Assembly (NCBI RefSeq): GCF_034521165.1
Contig: NZ_JAXHMV010000008.1
Coordinates: 806,001-870,000 of the forward strand
Length of the DNA: 64,000 nt
Reading direction: 5' to 3'
Source of the DNA: Thiohalophilus sp.
Lineage (GTDB): Bacteria > Pseudomonadota > Gammaproteobacteria > UBA6429 > Thiohalophilaceae
Position numbers and translations under genes: made by a program. This document shows, piece by piece, positions 32,834 through 41,020 of the stretch. Under the pieces are notes generated by a model that was not told where the DNA came from, made no database searches, and saw only the letters and a program-made list of their open reading frames with translations. Positions within the stretch are counted from its first letter, which is position 1. Every line of letters begins with the position of its first letter.

Positions 32834-34173
32834 AACAGTTGCGCTATGGCGGCTTGCTGCTGTTGACCATCTTGCTTGCCGGTTGTGGCGAGGAAACGTA
32901 TCTCAACCGTGTGAAGGAACAGGGCAAGCTGGTAGTGGTCACCCGCAACGCCCCGACGACCTATTATGTCGATCGTGACGGGAAGACGGGCTTTGAATAC
33001 GACCTGGTTTCCGCTTTTGCCGATGATCTCGGCGTGGAGCTGGAGCTGATGGTGCGTAATAACCCGGCTGAAATCCTCAGTTTGCTCGAGGAGGGCAAGG
33101 TGGATCTGGCCGCAGCCAGCCTGACTCGCACCGAACAGCGTAAAGATCGTTATCGCTTTTCCGACAGTTACCAGCAGGTCACCCAGCAGGTGGTCTGTCG
33201 CCGTGGCGGGGCCTATCCCGAAGAGCCCGAAGACCTGGTTGGGCTGTCTCTCACGGTGCCGTCCGAAACCAGCTATGTCGATCAGTTACAGCGTTTGCAA
33301 GAAGAGGTTCCGGAGCTGACCTGGGAAGTGGATGCCGAACACGATACCGAGTATCTACTGGAGCGGGTCTGGCGCCGCAAGCTCGACTGTACCGTCGCTG
33401 ATTCGAATATCGTCAAGGTCAACCAGCGATACATGCCTGAATTGCTGGTGCGCTTTGATATCAGCAAACCCCAGCCGCTGGCCTGGGCCATGCCTGCCGA
33501 AGCCCATGGCTTGCAAAGTGCAGTTAATAACTGGCTGTCCGGGTTTCGTGACGACGGCGTTCTGGAACACCTGATCAACAAGTATTATGGCTTTATCGAG
33601 GTGTTCGACTATGTCGACACTCGTGCCTTCAAGCGCAAGGTCAAGCGCGTCCTGCCCACATACAAGGCAATGTTCCAGGCAGCCGGCAGGAAATACGGTA
33701 TCGACTGGATTCTGCTGGCGGCCCAGGCCTATCAGGAATCTCACTGGGATCGCCTGGCACGCAGCCCCACCGGGGTGCGTGGCATTATGATGCTGACCCG
33801 CACCACGGCAAGGGAAGTCGGGGTCTCAAGCCGGTTGGATCCCGAGCAGAGCATCATGGGCGGGGCCAAATACCTGGCGAACCTGCTTGGTCGGTTACCG
33901 GATGAGATCAGCGAACCGGATCGCACCTGGATCGCCCTGGCGGCCTATAACGTCGGCATGGGCCATGTCTACGACGCCCGCAAACTGGCGCGTGAACAGG
34001 GGATGGATCCAAACTTATGGCACGAATTCCGTGAAGTTCTGCCGTTGCTGTCGCAGAAAAAATATTACAAGGATTTACGCTACGGTTATGCCCGCGGCTC
34101 GGAGCCGGTACGCTACGTGCGGCGCATCCGCAACTACCACGACATGCTATTACAGGCTCTCAAGGTCGAATGA
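32830..34173 (+). CDS. mltF: Membrane-bound lytic murein transglycosylase F
   Basis: 447 residues from TTG 32830, which overlaps the preceding stop (TTGA). This start gives a perfect lipoprotein signal MKQLRYGGLLLLTILLAGC. An N-terminal SBP_bac_3-like domain (GKLVVVTRNAPTTYYVDRDG, GFEYDLVSAFADDLGV) is followed by a C-terminal SLT domain with the catalytic glutamate in AAQAYQESHWD and GIMMLTRTTA, AAYNVGMGH. Outer-membrane-anchored; cleaves glycan strands and is allosterically controlled by peptide binding to the N-domain in homologues. Confidence 0.93.
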   Translation: MKQLRYGGLLLLTILLAGCGEETYLNRVKEQGKLVVVTRNAPTTYYVDRDGKTGFEYDLVSAFADDLGVELELMVRNNPAEILSLLEEGKVDLAAASLTRTEQRKDRYRFSDSYQQVTQQVVCRRGGAYPEEPEDLVGLSLTVPSETSYVDQLQRLQEEVPELTWEVDAEHDTEYLLERVWRRKLDCTVADSNIVKVNQRYMPELLVRFDISKPQPLAWAMPAEAHGLQSAVNNWLSGFRDDGVLEHLINKYYGFIEVFDYVDTRAFKRKVKRVLPTYKAMFQAAGRKYGIDWILLAAQAYQESHWDRLARSPTGVRGIMMLTRTTAREVGVSSRLDPEQSIMGGAKYLANLLGRLPDEISEPDRTWIALAAYNVGMGHVYDARKLAREQGMDPNLWHEFREVLPLLSQKKYYKDLRYGYARGSEPVRYVRRIRNYHDMLLQALKVE

Positions 34174-34224
34174 CCTTGAGAGCAGGGACGAGGGACGAGA
34201 TATATCCCCTTTCTCCGATGCTCT

Positions 34225-34390
34225 GGAAATAAACGCAAAGGACGCGGAGGCGCAGAGGACGCAAAGTAGGTATTGTATGGAGTACAGGAGTATTGTCTTG
34301 TTGTCAGTAAGCCACATGTTGGCAAGTAACTCCATAGATAATCTTTCTCTGCGTTCTTTGCGTCTTTGCGTTCTCCGCGTTATCTCCAGA
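34225..34390. repeat. GCAAAG-type inverted repeat, locus 4
   Basis: The arm at 34225-34269 (AACGCAAAGGACGCGGAGGC and following) is imperfectly inverted at 34342-34390. It lies between convergent mltF and ispG and, with a short GACGAGGGACGAG stretch at 34187, fills the gap. Confidence 0.8.
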
Positions 34391-34409
34391 AATTCAAGAA
34401 ATGGCAGTG

Positions 34410-35636
34410 TCAGTCATGACGTGCGTAGTGGCGTTGGATGTAGTCGTCGATGATTTGCTGGAATTCCCCGGCGATGTTGTCGCCCTTGAGGGTGACGGTT
34501 TTCTCGCCGTCCACGTAGACCGGCGCGACCGGTTTTTCGCCGGTGCCGGGCAGGCTGATGCCGATGTTGGCGTGTTTGCTTTCGCCGGGGCCGTTGACCA
34601 CGCAACCCATCACCGCCACGCTCATCTCTTCGACCCCCGCATATTGCTGGCGCCACTGCGGCATCTGCTGGCGCAGGTAACTCTGGATATCCATCGCCAG
34701 TTGCTGGAAGTAGGTGCTGGAGGTGCGACCGCAGCCGGGGCAGGCCACGACCATCGGTGTGAAGGCGCGTAATCCCATCGATTGCAGGATCTCCTGGGCG
34801 ACCACCACTTCCTGGCAGCGGTCGCCGCCCGGTTCCGGGGTCAGGGAGATGCGAATGGTGTCGCCAATGCCCTGCTGCAACAGCACTGCCAGCGCGGCGG
34901 TCGAGGCGACGATGCCCTTGGAGCCCATACCGGCTTCGGTCAGCCCCAGGTGCAGCGGATAATCACATTGGGCCGAAAGATCCTGGTAGACGCTGATCAG
35001 ATCCTGCACGCCGCTCATCTTGCAGGAAAGAATGATTTTATCGTGGGGCAGGCCCAGCTCCTCGGCCTGCTGGGCACTCTCCAGCGCCGAGGTGACCACC
35101 GCGGCGTGCATCAGCGCGGTCGGCTCGCGCGGCTCGGGCAGTTTCGCATTTTCGTCCATCATGCGGGCCAGCAGGCTCTGATCCAGCGAGCCCCAGTTGA
35201 CCCCGATGCGCACCGGCTTGTCGTAATGGATCGCCGTTTCAATCATGCGCGCGAATTGCTCGTCCCGTTTTTTGCCCTTGCCCACGTTGCCGGGGTTGAT
35301 GCGGTACTTGGCCAGTGCGGCGGCACAGTCGGGATAGTCGCTCAGCAGCTTGTGGCCGTTGAAATGAAAATCGCCCACCAGCGGGGTGCTGCAGCCGGCC
35401 TCATCCAGGGCCGCGCGAATCCGCGGAACGGCCGCGGCGGCCTCGGCGCTGTTGACGGTAATGCGCACCAGCTCGGAGCCGGCCTGACTCAGTTCGCGGA
35501 CCTGCCGGACCGTGGCGGCCACATCGGCGGTGTCCGTATTGGTCATTGATTGCACGACGATCGGAGCATCGCCGCCGACCGTGACATGGCCGACCTGGAC
35601 GGGAACCGTACGCTGGCGCTGAACCGGATTGCTCAT
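34410..35636 (-). CDS. ispG: 4-hydroxy-3-methylbut-2-en-1-yl diphosphate synthase
   Basis: 408 residues. QVGHVTVGGDAPIVVQSMTN, RINPGNVGKGKKRDEQF and RIGVNWGSLD are the family marks. The [4Fe-4S] cysteines are in VACPGCGRTSS and CVVNGPGE. It catalyses the penultimate MEP-pathway step, reducing MEcPP to HMBPP. The typical neighbours (hisS, bamB) are absent here. Confidence 0.96.
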   Translation of the reverse strand: MSNPVQRQRTVPVQVGHVTVGGDAPIVVQSMTNTDTADVAATVRQVRELSQAGSELVRITVNSAEAAAAVPRIRAALDEAGCSTPLVGDFHFNGHKLLSDYPDCAAALAKYRINPGNVGKGKKRDEQFARMIETAIHYDKPVRIGVNWGSLDQSLLARMMDENAKLPEPREPTALMHAAVVTSALESAQQAEELGLPHDKIILSCKMSGVQDLISVYQDLSAQCDYPLHLGLTEAGMGSKGIVASTAALAVLLQQGIGDTIRISLTPEPGGDRCQEVVVAQEILQSMGLRAFTPMVVACPGCGRTSSTYFQQLAMDIQSYLRQQMPQWRQQYAGVEEMSVAVMGCVVNGPGESKHANIGISLPGTGEKPVAPVYVDGEKTVTLKGDNIAGEFQQIIDDYIQRHYARHD

Positions 35637-35833
35637 GTTATCTGTAAGCCATTGACCGCAAAGGCAGGATCATACCATATCCATTTTATACCAGTGGGGC
35701 CTGAGACAAAATTTCGCCGGCGCCAGTGGATATCGGGTTACCACCGAATGCACCGAACAACCTGCGACCAGCGCCATTACCGGAAACAGGCAATTTCCGC
35801 GCAATCGCTCATACAAAAACAGTGTAAACCCTA

Positions 35834-35839
35834 TATAAT
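35834..35839 (+). promoter_or_regulatory. Candidate -10 element (TATAAT)
   Basis: Perfect TATAAT 47 bases before the methyltransferase ATG at 35887; no clear -35. The surrounding 35637-35886 interval is otherwise non-coding, with a degenerate ACCGAATGCACCGAAC repeat at about 35741. Confidence 0.35.
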
Positions 35840-35886
35840 AGCGCCCGAAATACGAATACCAACGCAATCGAAACAGGGGACAGGAA

Positions 35887-36729
35887 ATGGCAAAACAACA
35901 GGCAGGCAAGAAACCGACCATGGCCGATCAGGCAGACCGGCATGTGTTGTACCAGAAGTCGGTGCAGGCCCCGGAGGCGGAAGTCGCTTTCTTTGACCAG
36001 GTGTTCCCCGAATTGCGTGGCCGCAAGGCGCTGAGCATGAAAGAAGACTTCTGCGGTACCGCCTATCTGGCCGCCGAATGGTGCAAGTCGGATCCGCAAC
36101 GTACCGCCATCGGCGTGGATTATGACGAAGAGACCGTCGAATGGGGCCGCAAGCACAACATCGAAGCCGAAGGCGGCGACCTGGCCGAGCGTATTACCCT
36201 GCACATCGATGACGTGCGCAACGTGACTGAGCCGCAGGTGGATATCGTCTGCGCCTTCAATTTCAGCTACTGCCTGTTCGAAAAGCGCGATGAACTGATC
36301 GACTACTTCAAAAAGGCCCGCCAGAGTCTGGTGGACGACGGCCTGTTGATTCTGGATTTGTTCGGCGGCACCGAGTGCGAAGACGTGATCGAAGAGGAGA
36401 CCGAGCTCGAGGACGAGCCGGCCACCTACATCTGGGAACACGTCGCCTTCAACCCCATCGACCATCACATGAAATGCGCCATCCATTTCGAATTCGACGA
36501 CGGCTCGCGCATGCAAAACGCCTTCACCTACGAATGGCGCCTGTGGGCCATTCCCGAAGTCCGCGAAATGCTCGAAGCAGCCGGCTTCAGCAAGTCACGG
36601 GTCTACTGGGAAAAATACGAAGAAAGCGATGACGACGAAGACGAGCTGGAAGGCACCGGTGAATACGAAGAAGTGACTGAAGTGGAAAACCAGGAATCCT
36701 GGATGATCTACATCGTCGCCGAGAAATAA
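35887..36729 (+). CDS. Class I SAM-dependent methyltransferase
   Basis: 280 residues. Motifs: ALSMKEDFCGTAYLAAEW (motif I region), AIGVDYDEETVEWGRKHN (motif II acid), VDIVCAFNFSYCLFEKRDEL and LLILDLFGGTECEDV. The C-terminal region is very acidic (SDDDEDELEGTGEYEEVTEV). Substrate unknown. A ribosome binding site (AGGGGACAGGAA) precedes the ATG. Confidence 0.85.
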   Translation: MAKQQAGKKPTMADQADRHVLYQKSVQAPEAEVAFFDQVFPELRGRKALSMKEDFCGTAYLAAEWCKSDPQRTAIGVDYDEETVEWGRKHNIEAEGGDLAERITLHIDDVRNVTEPQVDIVCAFNFSYCLFEKRDELIDYFKKARQSLVDDGLLILDLFGGTECEDVIEEETELEDEPATYIWEHVAFNPIDHHMKCAIHFEFDDGSRMQNAFTYEWRLWAIPEVREMLEAAGFSKSRVYWEKYEESDDDEDELEGTGEYEEVTEVENQESWMIYIVAEK

Positions 36730-36751
36730 CTCACTTCTTTATGTTTCTGTA

Positions 36752-36964
36752 AGTAACGCAAAGGACGCAAAGACGCGGAGAACGCAAAGCAGAATAAATA
36801 ATATGTTTTTACCGGAAACTGCAATGGGTGGCTTTAGTGGAATAATCATGGTGTTCTGATGATGCCCAAAAAAATAAAAAGGCGCCTTGGCGCCTTTTTA
36901 TTTTCATATAATGATTTTTATTCTTTGCGTCCTTGGCGTCTCCGCGTTCTCCGCGTTATTTCCA
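36752..36964. repeat. GCAAAG-type inverted repeat, locus 5
   Basis: The arm at 36752-36790 (AACGCAAAGGACGCAAAGAC and following) is imperfectly inverted at 36921-36964. A strong terminator hairpin sits between the arms. Located between convergent genes. Confidence 0.8.
36875..36905. terminator. Intrinsic terminator, bidirectional
   Basis: AAAAAGGCGCC TT GGCGCCTTTTT, with flanking A/T runs on both sides; serves the methyltransferase gene and possibly the convergent hydrolase. Confidence 0.85.
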
Positions 36965-36992
36965 CCGCCCAGGCTATTACCCCAAAAGCGTC

Positions 36993-37700
36993 TCATTCGT
37001 CGTCCGCCGGCTCGGCATGGTAGGGCTCTTCGCGGACGCGGTCGTGGATGTGCATGCGGTAGTCGACGAATTTGTGCCTGTCGTGAAAGTGCATGAAGGG
37101 ATTACCCCTGACCTGTTCTTCCATGGTCGCGGTGGTCTTATCCGCGTAGTTGTGGCCGGGCAGGGTGACGGTGTTTCCTGGCAGCTTGGCCAGCTTGTTC
37201 AGGGTGTCGTACATCTGTTCCGGATCGCCGCCGCTGAGATCACAGCGTCCGCAACCCCAGACAAACATAGTGTCGCCGGTGATCAGCTGATCGTGAATGT
37301 GATAACAGGCCGAACCGGGGGTGTGGCCCGGCGTGTGGAGGATCCGGATCTCGGTATCGCCGACCTTGATGGTATCGCCGCCGTGATGCAGGGTCGGCAG
37401 GTCCAGGTGCTTGCCCCAGAATTCGGCCTCGGGTTTGAGCAGATGCAGCTGGGCGTCGTATTGCTGTAACACCTGTTCGACACCATTGATGTGATCGTGG
37501 TGACTGTGGGTGAGCAGGATGTCGCTGATATTGATGCAGCGCTGTTCGGCCAGCGCCAGGATCTCCGGCACTTCCCAGGCCGGGTCCACTACGGCGGCAC
37601 GCCCGCTGGCGTGATCGGTGATCACGTAAATGAAGTTCTCCATCGGCCCCAGTTCCAGCGCGTCGATTCGGTACTGCTCGTTGTTTATAATCTGGGTCAT
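36993..37700 (-). CDS. Metallo-beta-lactamase-fold hydrolase (glyoxalase II-like)
   Basis: 235 residues from ATG 37700, with GGAGATG seven bases upstream. The metal motif is LLTHSHHDHING; further ligands are in LHTPGHTPGSACYHI, LITGDTMFVWGCGRCDLSGG and VTLPGHNYADK. The ITGDTMF...GCGRCDLSGGD block is closest to GloB/persulfide-dioxygenase-type thioesterases. Substrate could be S-lactoylglutathione or a persulfide; not decidable here. Confidence 0.88.
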   Translation of the reverse strand: MTQIINNEQYRIDALELGPMENFIYVITDHASGRAAVVDPAWEVPEILALAEQRCINISDILLTHSHHDHINGVEQVLQQYDAQLHLLKPEAEFWGKHLDLPTLHHGGDTIKVGDTEIRILHTPGHTPGSACYHIHDQLITGDTMFVWGCGRCDLSGGDPEQMYDTLNKLAKLPGNTVTLPGHNYADKTTATMEEQVRGNPFMHFHDRHKFVDYRMHIHDRVREEPYHAEPADDE

Positions 37701-37825
37701 GGCGCATCTCCGCTTCAATTCATCGTCCCCTCATCATAGGCCAATCAGCCCATCGGATAAAACCCGTACGCGATGATGTTGCCCTGATTGTCGGGGATAC
37801 GGCTTGGGCCGCTGCACGGCAAAGT

Positions 37826-37930
37826 TAACCACCGACGACGCCGAGTTCACTGAATACACCGAAACAGCCAGATAATGGACTGACGGCACTGTTTCAGTGC
37901 TTTCGGTGTCGTCGGTGTTTCGGTGGTGAG
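37826..37930. repeat. Imperfect palindrome of ACACCGAAA/TTTCGGTGT steps
   Basis: CACCGACGACGCCGA (37831-37845) is inverted with one mismatch at 37904-37918, with further ACCGAAACAG/CTGTTTC pairing inside. A degenerate relative lies near 35741. The 37701-38055 interval holds no gene otherwise. Confidence 0.65.
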
Positions 37931-38055
37931 TCGTCATCACGGGTTTTATTCCGGCGGTAGTCCCGATGAAAATCGGTGTCATGGGCTCTTTGCGGGGTTC
38001 GGATCCGGACCGGGAAAGGGTAAACTGTCGGGCCGTTTGATTGATGGAGCAGAGC

Positions 38056-38721
38056 ATGGAACCGGAGTTCTGGCACGAGCGTTGGGAGAATAACCTGATC
38101 GGGTTTCATCTCGATGAGGTCAATCCCCATCTGCGCGCCCACTGGGGCAGTCTGGCAGTCGAGCCGGGTGCCCGGGTCCTGGTGCCGTTGTGCGGCAAGA
38201 GTCTGGATCTGATCTGGCTGGCGGATCAGGGTTACGAGGTGATCGGCGTGGAGGTCAGCCCGGTTGCGGTCAAGGATTTTTTTGCCGAGAACCATTTGCG
38301 GGCGAACCGCATCGAAAACCAGCGCTGCGATATCTGGCGGGGCGAATCGATCACCCTGTTATGCGGCGATCTGTTTATCCTGACCGCGCAGGATCTGGGG
38401 GTGATCGATGCAGTCTATGACCGCGGCTCGCTCATCGCCCTGCCGTCGGCGCTGCGTCGCCGTTATGTCGAGACGCTCGATACCCTGGTGTCAGCCACAG
38501 TCCCGCATCTGCTCATCACCCTGGATTACGATCCCGCCAAAATGGACGGACCGCCCTTTGCCGTGAGTGACGCGGAGGTCCGGGAGCTGTACGGGCAGCA
38601 CTATCAAATCGACTGCCTGGAATCGGAAGACGTGCTGGCACAGAACGAGCGCTTCCGCAAACGGGGGCTGGACTGGCTGCAGGAGTCGGTCTTTCGGTTG
38701 ACGCCGCTAAAAAAGCCCTAA
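38056..38721 (+). CDS. tpm: Thiopurine S-methyltransferase family protein
   Basis: 221 residues from ATG 38056, with GGAG six bases upstream; ATG 38044 is also in frame. MEPEFWHERWENNLIGFHLD, RVLVPLCGKSLDLIWLADQG, VIGVEVSPVAVKDFF and VYDRGSLIALP are characteristic of bacterial TPMT, which methylates sulfur, selenium or tellurium compounds with SAM. Confidence 0.92.
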   Translation: MEPEFWHERWENNLIGFHLDEVNPHLRAHWGSLAVEPGARVLVPLCGKSLDLIWLADQGYEVIGVEVSPVAVKDFFAENHLRANRIENQRCDIWRGESITLLCGDLFILTAQDLGVIDAVYDRGSLIALPSALRRRYVETLDTLVSATVPHLLITLDYDPAKMDGPPFAVSDAEVRELYGQHYQIDCLESEDVLAQNERFRKRGLDWLQESVFRLTPLKKP

Positions 38722-38785
38722 ACTCCTCCCGGTCGGCGACCGATATAATCTTGCCCGTGAAAGAAAAACAGGAACCGAGCGCGCC

Positions 38786-39409
38786 ATGAAACTGCCTGTC
38801 ATCGCCACCGTGCTGTCACTGGGACTGTTGTGGGGAATCGCCTCGCCGGTCCAGGCCGAATACTATTTATACCAGTTGCCCGACGGTTCCCGGGTAATCA
38901 CCGATCGCCCCAAATTCGACAGCGCGCACAAGCTGGTGCGCAAAAGCGGCAATCCGGTCGGTCTGGGGCGCTATGCCGCCGGTCACAGCACCTTTAATAC
39001 TGCGCCCGCCGCCAACTATCTGCGCTTCGAGAACATCATCCATGCCGTGGCCAACCGGCACAAGATCGACGCGGCGCTGGTCAAGGCGGTGATCCACACC
39101 GAGTCCTTCTTCAACCCGAATGCCACCTCGCACAAGGGGGCTTCCGGCCTGATGCAGTTGATGCCGGCCACCGCCGAGCGTTATGGCGTCACCGATCTCT
39201 ACAGCCCGCGCCAGAATATCGAAGGCGGTGTGCGCTATCTGCGCGATCTGATGCAACGCTATCCCCGGCAACTCAAACTCGTGCTGGCCGCCTACAACGC
39301 CGGCGAACAGGCCGTGGACCGCTATCAGGGCATTCCTCCCTATCCCGAAACCCGCAAGTACGTCAAAAAAGTTCTGAAAAAACATACGTTTTACAGTAAC
39401 TGGCCCTAG
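38786..39409 (+). CDS. Small periplasmic lytic transglycosylase (SLT domain)
   Basis: 207 residues. Signal peptide (LSLGLLWGIASPVQA), then a short DUF4124-like strand region (YYLYQLPDGSRVITDRP), then an SLT domain with the catalytic glutamate in VIHTESFFNPNATSHKGAS, GLMQLMPATAERYG and LAAYNAGEQAV. Followed by a clear terminator. It is the third lytic transglycosylase in the window. Confidence 0.9.
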   Translation: MKLPVIATVLSLGLLWGIASPVQAEYYLYQLPDGSRVITDRPKFDSAHKLVRKSGNPVGLGRYAAGHSTFNTAPAANYLRFENIIHAVANRHKIDAALVKAVIHTESFFNPNATSHKGASGLMQLMPATAERYGVTDLYSPRQNIEGGVRYLRDLMQRYPRQLKLVLAAYNAGEQAVDRYQGIPPYPETRKYVKKVLKKHTFYSNWP

Positions 39410-39444
39410 ATAAAAGGGACGAGGTACGAGTAACGAGTGACGAG

Positions 39445-39472
39445 GAAAAGCAGGCTACGGACCTGCTTTTTT
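39445..39472 (+). terminator. Intrinsic terminator after the small SLT gene
   Basis: AAAAGCAGG and CCTGCTTTTTT around a seven-base loop. Preceded by a GACGAGGTACGAGTAACGAG low-complexity stretch. Confidence 0.85.
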
Positions 39473-39507
39473 ATGGTTTGTTATACAGCGAAAGCCGGTG
39501 CACGTAC

Positions 39508-39516
39508 TGATATAAT
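39508..39516 (+). promoter_or_regulatory. Candidate extended -10 promoter of dinB
   Basis: TGATATAAT fits an extended -10 (TGnTATAAT), 63 bases before the dinB ATG. No LexA box (CTGT-N8-ACAG) is visible between it and the start. A lone GCAAAG-type arm (TTTGCGTTCCTCTGCGTTAA, about 39530) lies between promoter and gene. Confidence 0.4.
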
Positions 39517-39578
39517 TAACCCAAGGACTTTGCGTTCCTCTGCGTTAAGATATTTTACAGGGTAGGTAGTATCGCTGT

Positions 39579-40754
39579 ATGGCTATTTTGCATGTCGACA
39601 TGGATGCGTTCTACGCCTCGGTGGAGGTGCGTGAGCAGCCGGCGCTGGCCGGTCGGCCGGTGATCGTCGGTGGCTCGGCCGAGGGACGGGGCGTAGTGGC
39701 GGCGGCCAGTTACGAGGCGCGCCGGTTCGGGGTGCACAGTGCCATGCCCATGGCCCGGGCGCTGCGTTTGTGTCCCGAGGCGGTGCGCTTGCCGGCGCGG
39801 CTCGATTTCTACCAGCAAATCTCGCAGCAGATCCGCGCGATCTTCGCCCGTTATACCCCCGAGATCGAACCGTTGTCGCTGGACGAGGCGTTTCTGGATG
39901 TGACCGCCAGTGAAAAGCTGTTCGGGACGGCCCGGGAGATTGCCCTGCGGATCAAGCAGGATATTCGGGATGAATTGTCGCTGGTCGCCTCGGTGGGCAT
40001 TGCGCCCAACAAGTTCCTGGCCAAGATTGCCTCGGACCTCGATAAGCCTGATGGCCTGGTCGAGGTGGCGCAGGACCAGGTGCAGACCTTTCTCGATCCG
40101 TTACCGGTTTCCCGTTTATGGGGCGTGGGCAAGGCCACCGGCGCCCGCTTCGAACAACTGGGCATTCGCACCATCGGTCAGTTGCGCGGGCGTACTGCTG
40201 AATTTTTACAGATGGAGTTCGGCAAGTTCGGCGCTCACCTGTGGGAGCTGGCGCACGGCCTGGATCCCCGCCCGGTCATCAGCGATCATCGGGCCAAATC
40301 GATCTCCATGGAAAATACGTTTGCCACGGACATTCGCGAGGCATCGATTCTGCGTGCCTGGTTGATGGATATGGCCGAACAGGTCGCGTGTCGGTTACGC
40401 CGGCAGGATTTTTACGGACGCACCATCCAGATCAAGTTGCGCTTCGCCGATTTTAAAACCATCACGCGTGCCCATACGCTTGATGAGGCCACCCGATCGA
40501 CGCAGGCGATCTGCCATACCGCACTCGCCCTGCTGGAGGAAGCCTGGACACCGCGCTCACCGGCAATACGCCTGCTCGGCGTCGGTGTCAGCGGCCTGGC
40601 AGAGGTGCGGCTGGCACCACAGCAGGGGGATCTGTTCGCCGGGGCAGAGACGTCCACAAAGAAACAACAGGAGCTCGATGAGCTGGCCGATGCGATCAAC
40701 AACCGGTTCGGCAAACAGCAATTGCGCCGCGGCGGCGGAATTACACGGCGTTAG
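39579..40754 (+). CDS. dinB: DNA polymerase IV
   Basis: 391 residues. Y-family catalytic residues in MAILHVDMDAFYASVEVRE and PLSLDEAFLDVT; SVGIAPNKFLAKIASDLDKP and GVGKATGARFEQLG (helix-hairpin-helix thumb) follow, then the little-finger domain (HTLDEATRSTQAI). The C-terminus ends RRGGGITRR without a clear beta-clamp peptide at the extreme end, though QGDLF at about residue 350 could serve. Translesion synthesis, error-prone. Confidence 0.95.
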   Translation: MAILHVDMDAFYASVEVREQPALAGRPVIVGGSAEGRGVVAAASYEARRFGVHSAMPMARALRLCPEAVRLPARLDFYQQISQQIRAIFARYTPEIEPLSLDEAFLDVTASEKLFGTAREIALRIKQDIRDELSLVASVGIAPNKFLAKIASDLDKPDGLVEVAQDQVQTFLDPLPVSRLWGVGKATGARFEQLGIRTIGQLRGRTAEFLQMEFGKFGAHLWELAHGLDPRPVISDHRAKSISMENTFATDIREASILRAWLMDMAEQVACRLRRQDFYGRTIQIKLRFADFKTITRAHTLDEATRSTQAICHTALALLEEAWTPRSPAIRLLGVGVSGLAEVRLAPQQGDLFAGAETSTKKQQELDELADAINNRFGKQQLRRGGGITRR

Positions 40755-40880
40755 GGCGTGAGGGCGTTAGATCGCGAGCTCGTGAGATTGTGAGGTATGA
40801 AGATCGGGATCCGGGCAGTTACACAGAATTATTTGCAGTTTCTTTGTTGACATATTGATCCATCGACTCATACTTTAAAC

Positions 40881-40968
40881 GCCCTCACGCCCTCACGCCC
40901 TCACGCCCTCACGCCCTCACGCCCTCACGCCCTCACGCCCTCACGCCCTCACGCCCTCACGCCCTCAC
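40881..40968. repeat. Tandem octanucleotide repeat, 11 units of GCCCTCAC
   Basis: Eleven exact head-to-tail GCCCTCAC units end 53 bases before the pepN ATG. A short stretch in the opposite sense (GGGCGTGAGGGCG, about 40755-40767) follows the dinB stop. It may be variable in copy number and could fold with the inverse stretch. Confidence 0.95.
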
Positions 40969-41020
40969 GTTTCTTGGGTTACAATGAGGCAAAGTGGCAC
41001 CCTATATTCAAGGAGTATTC

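Noticed and set aside
37826..37930. Possible transcription-factor operator
   Set aside because: The symmetry extends imperfectly over 100 bases and recurs elsewhere, so it looks like an interspersed repeat rather than a specific operator.
39517..39578. LexA/SOS box before dinB
   Set aside because: No CTGT-N8-ACAG or close variant was found by eye.
40881..40968. Tandem repeat considered as a CRISPR array
   Set aside because: Units are contiguous 8-mers with no spacers, and no cas genes are present.
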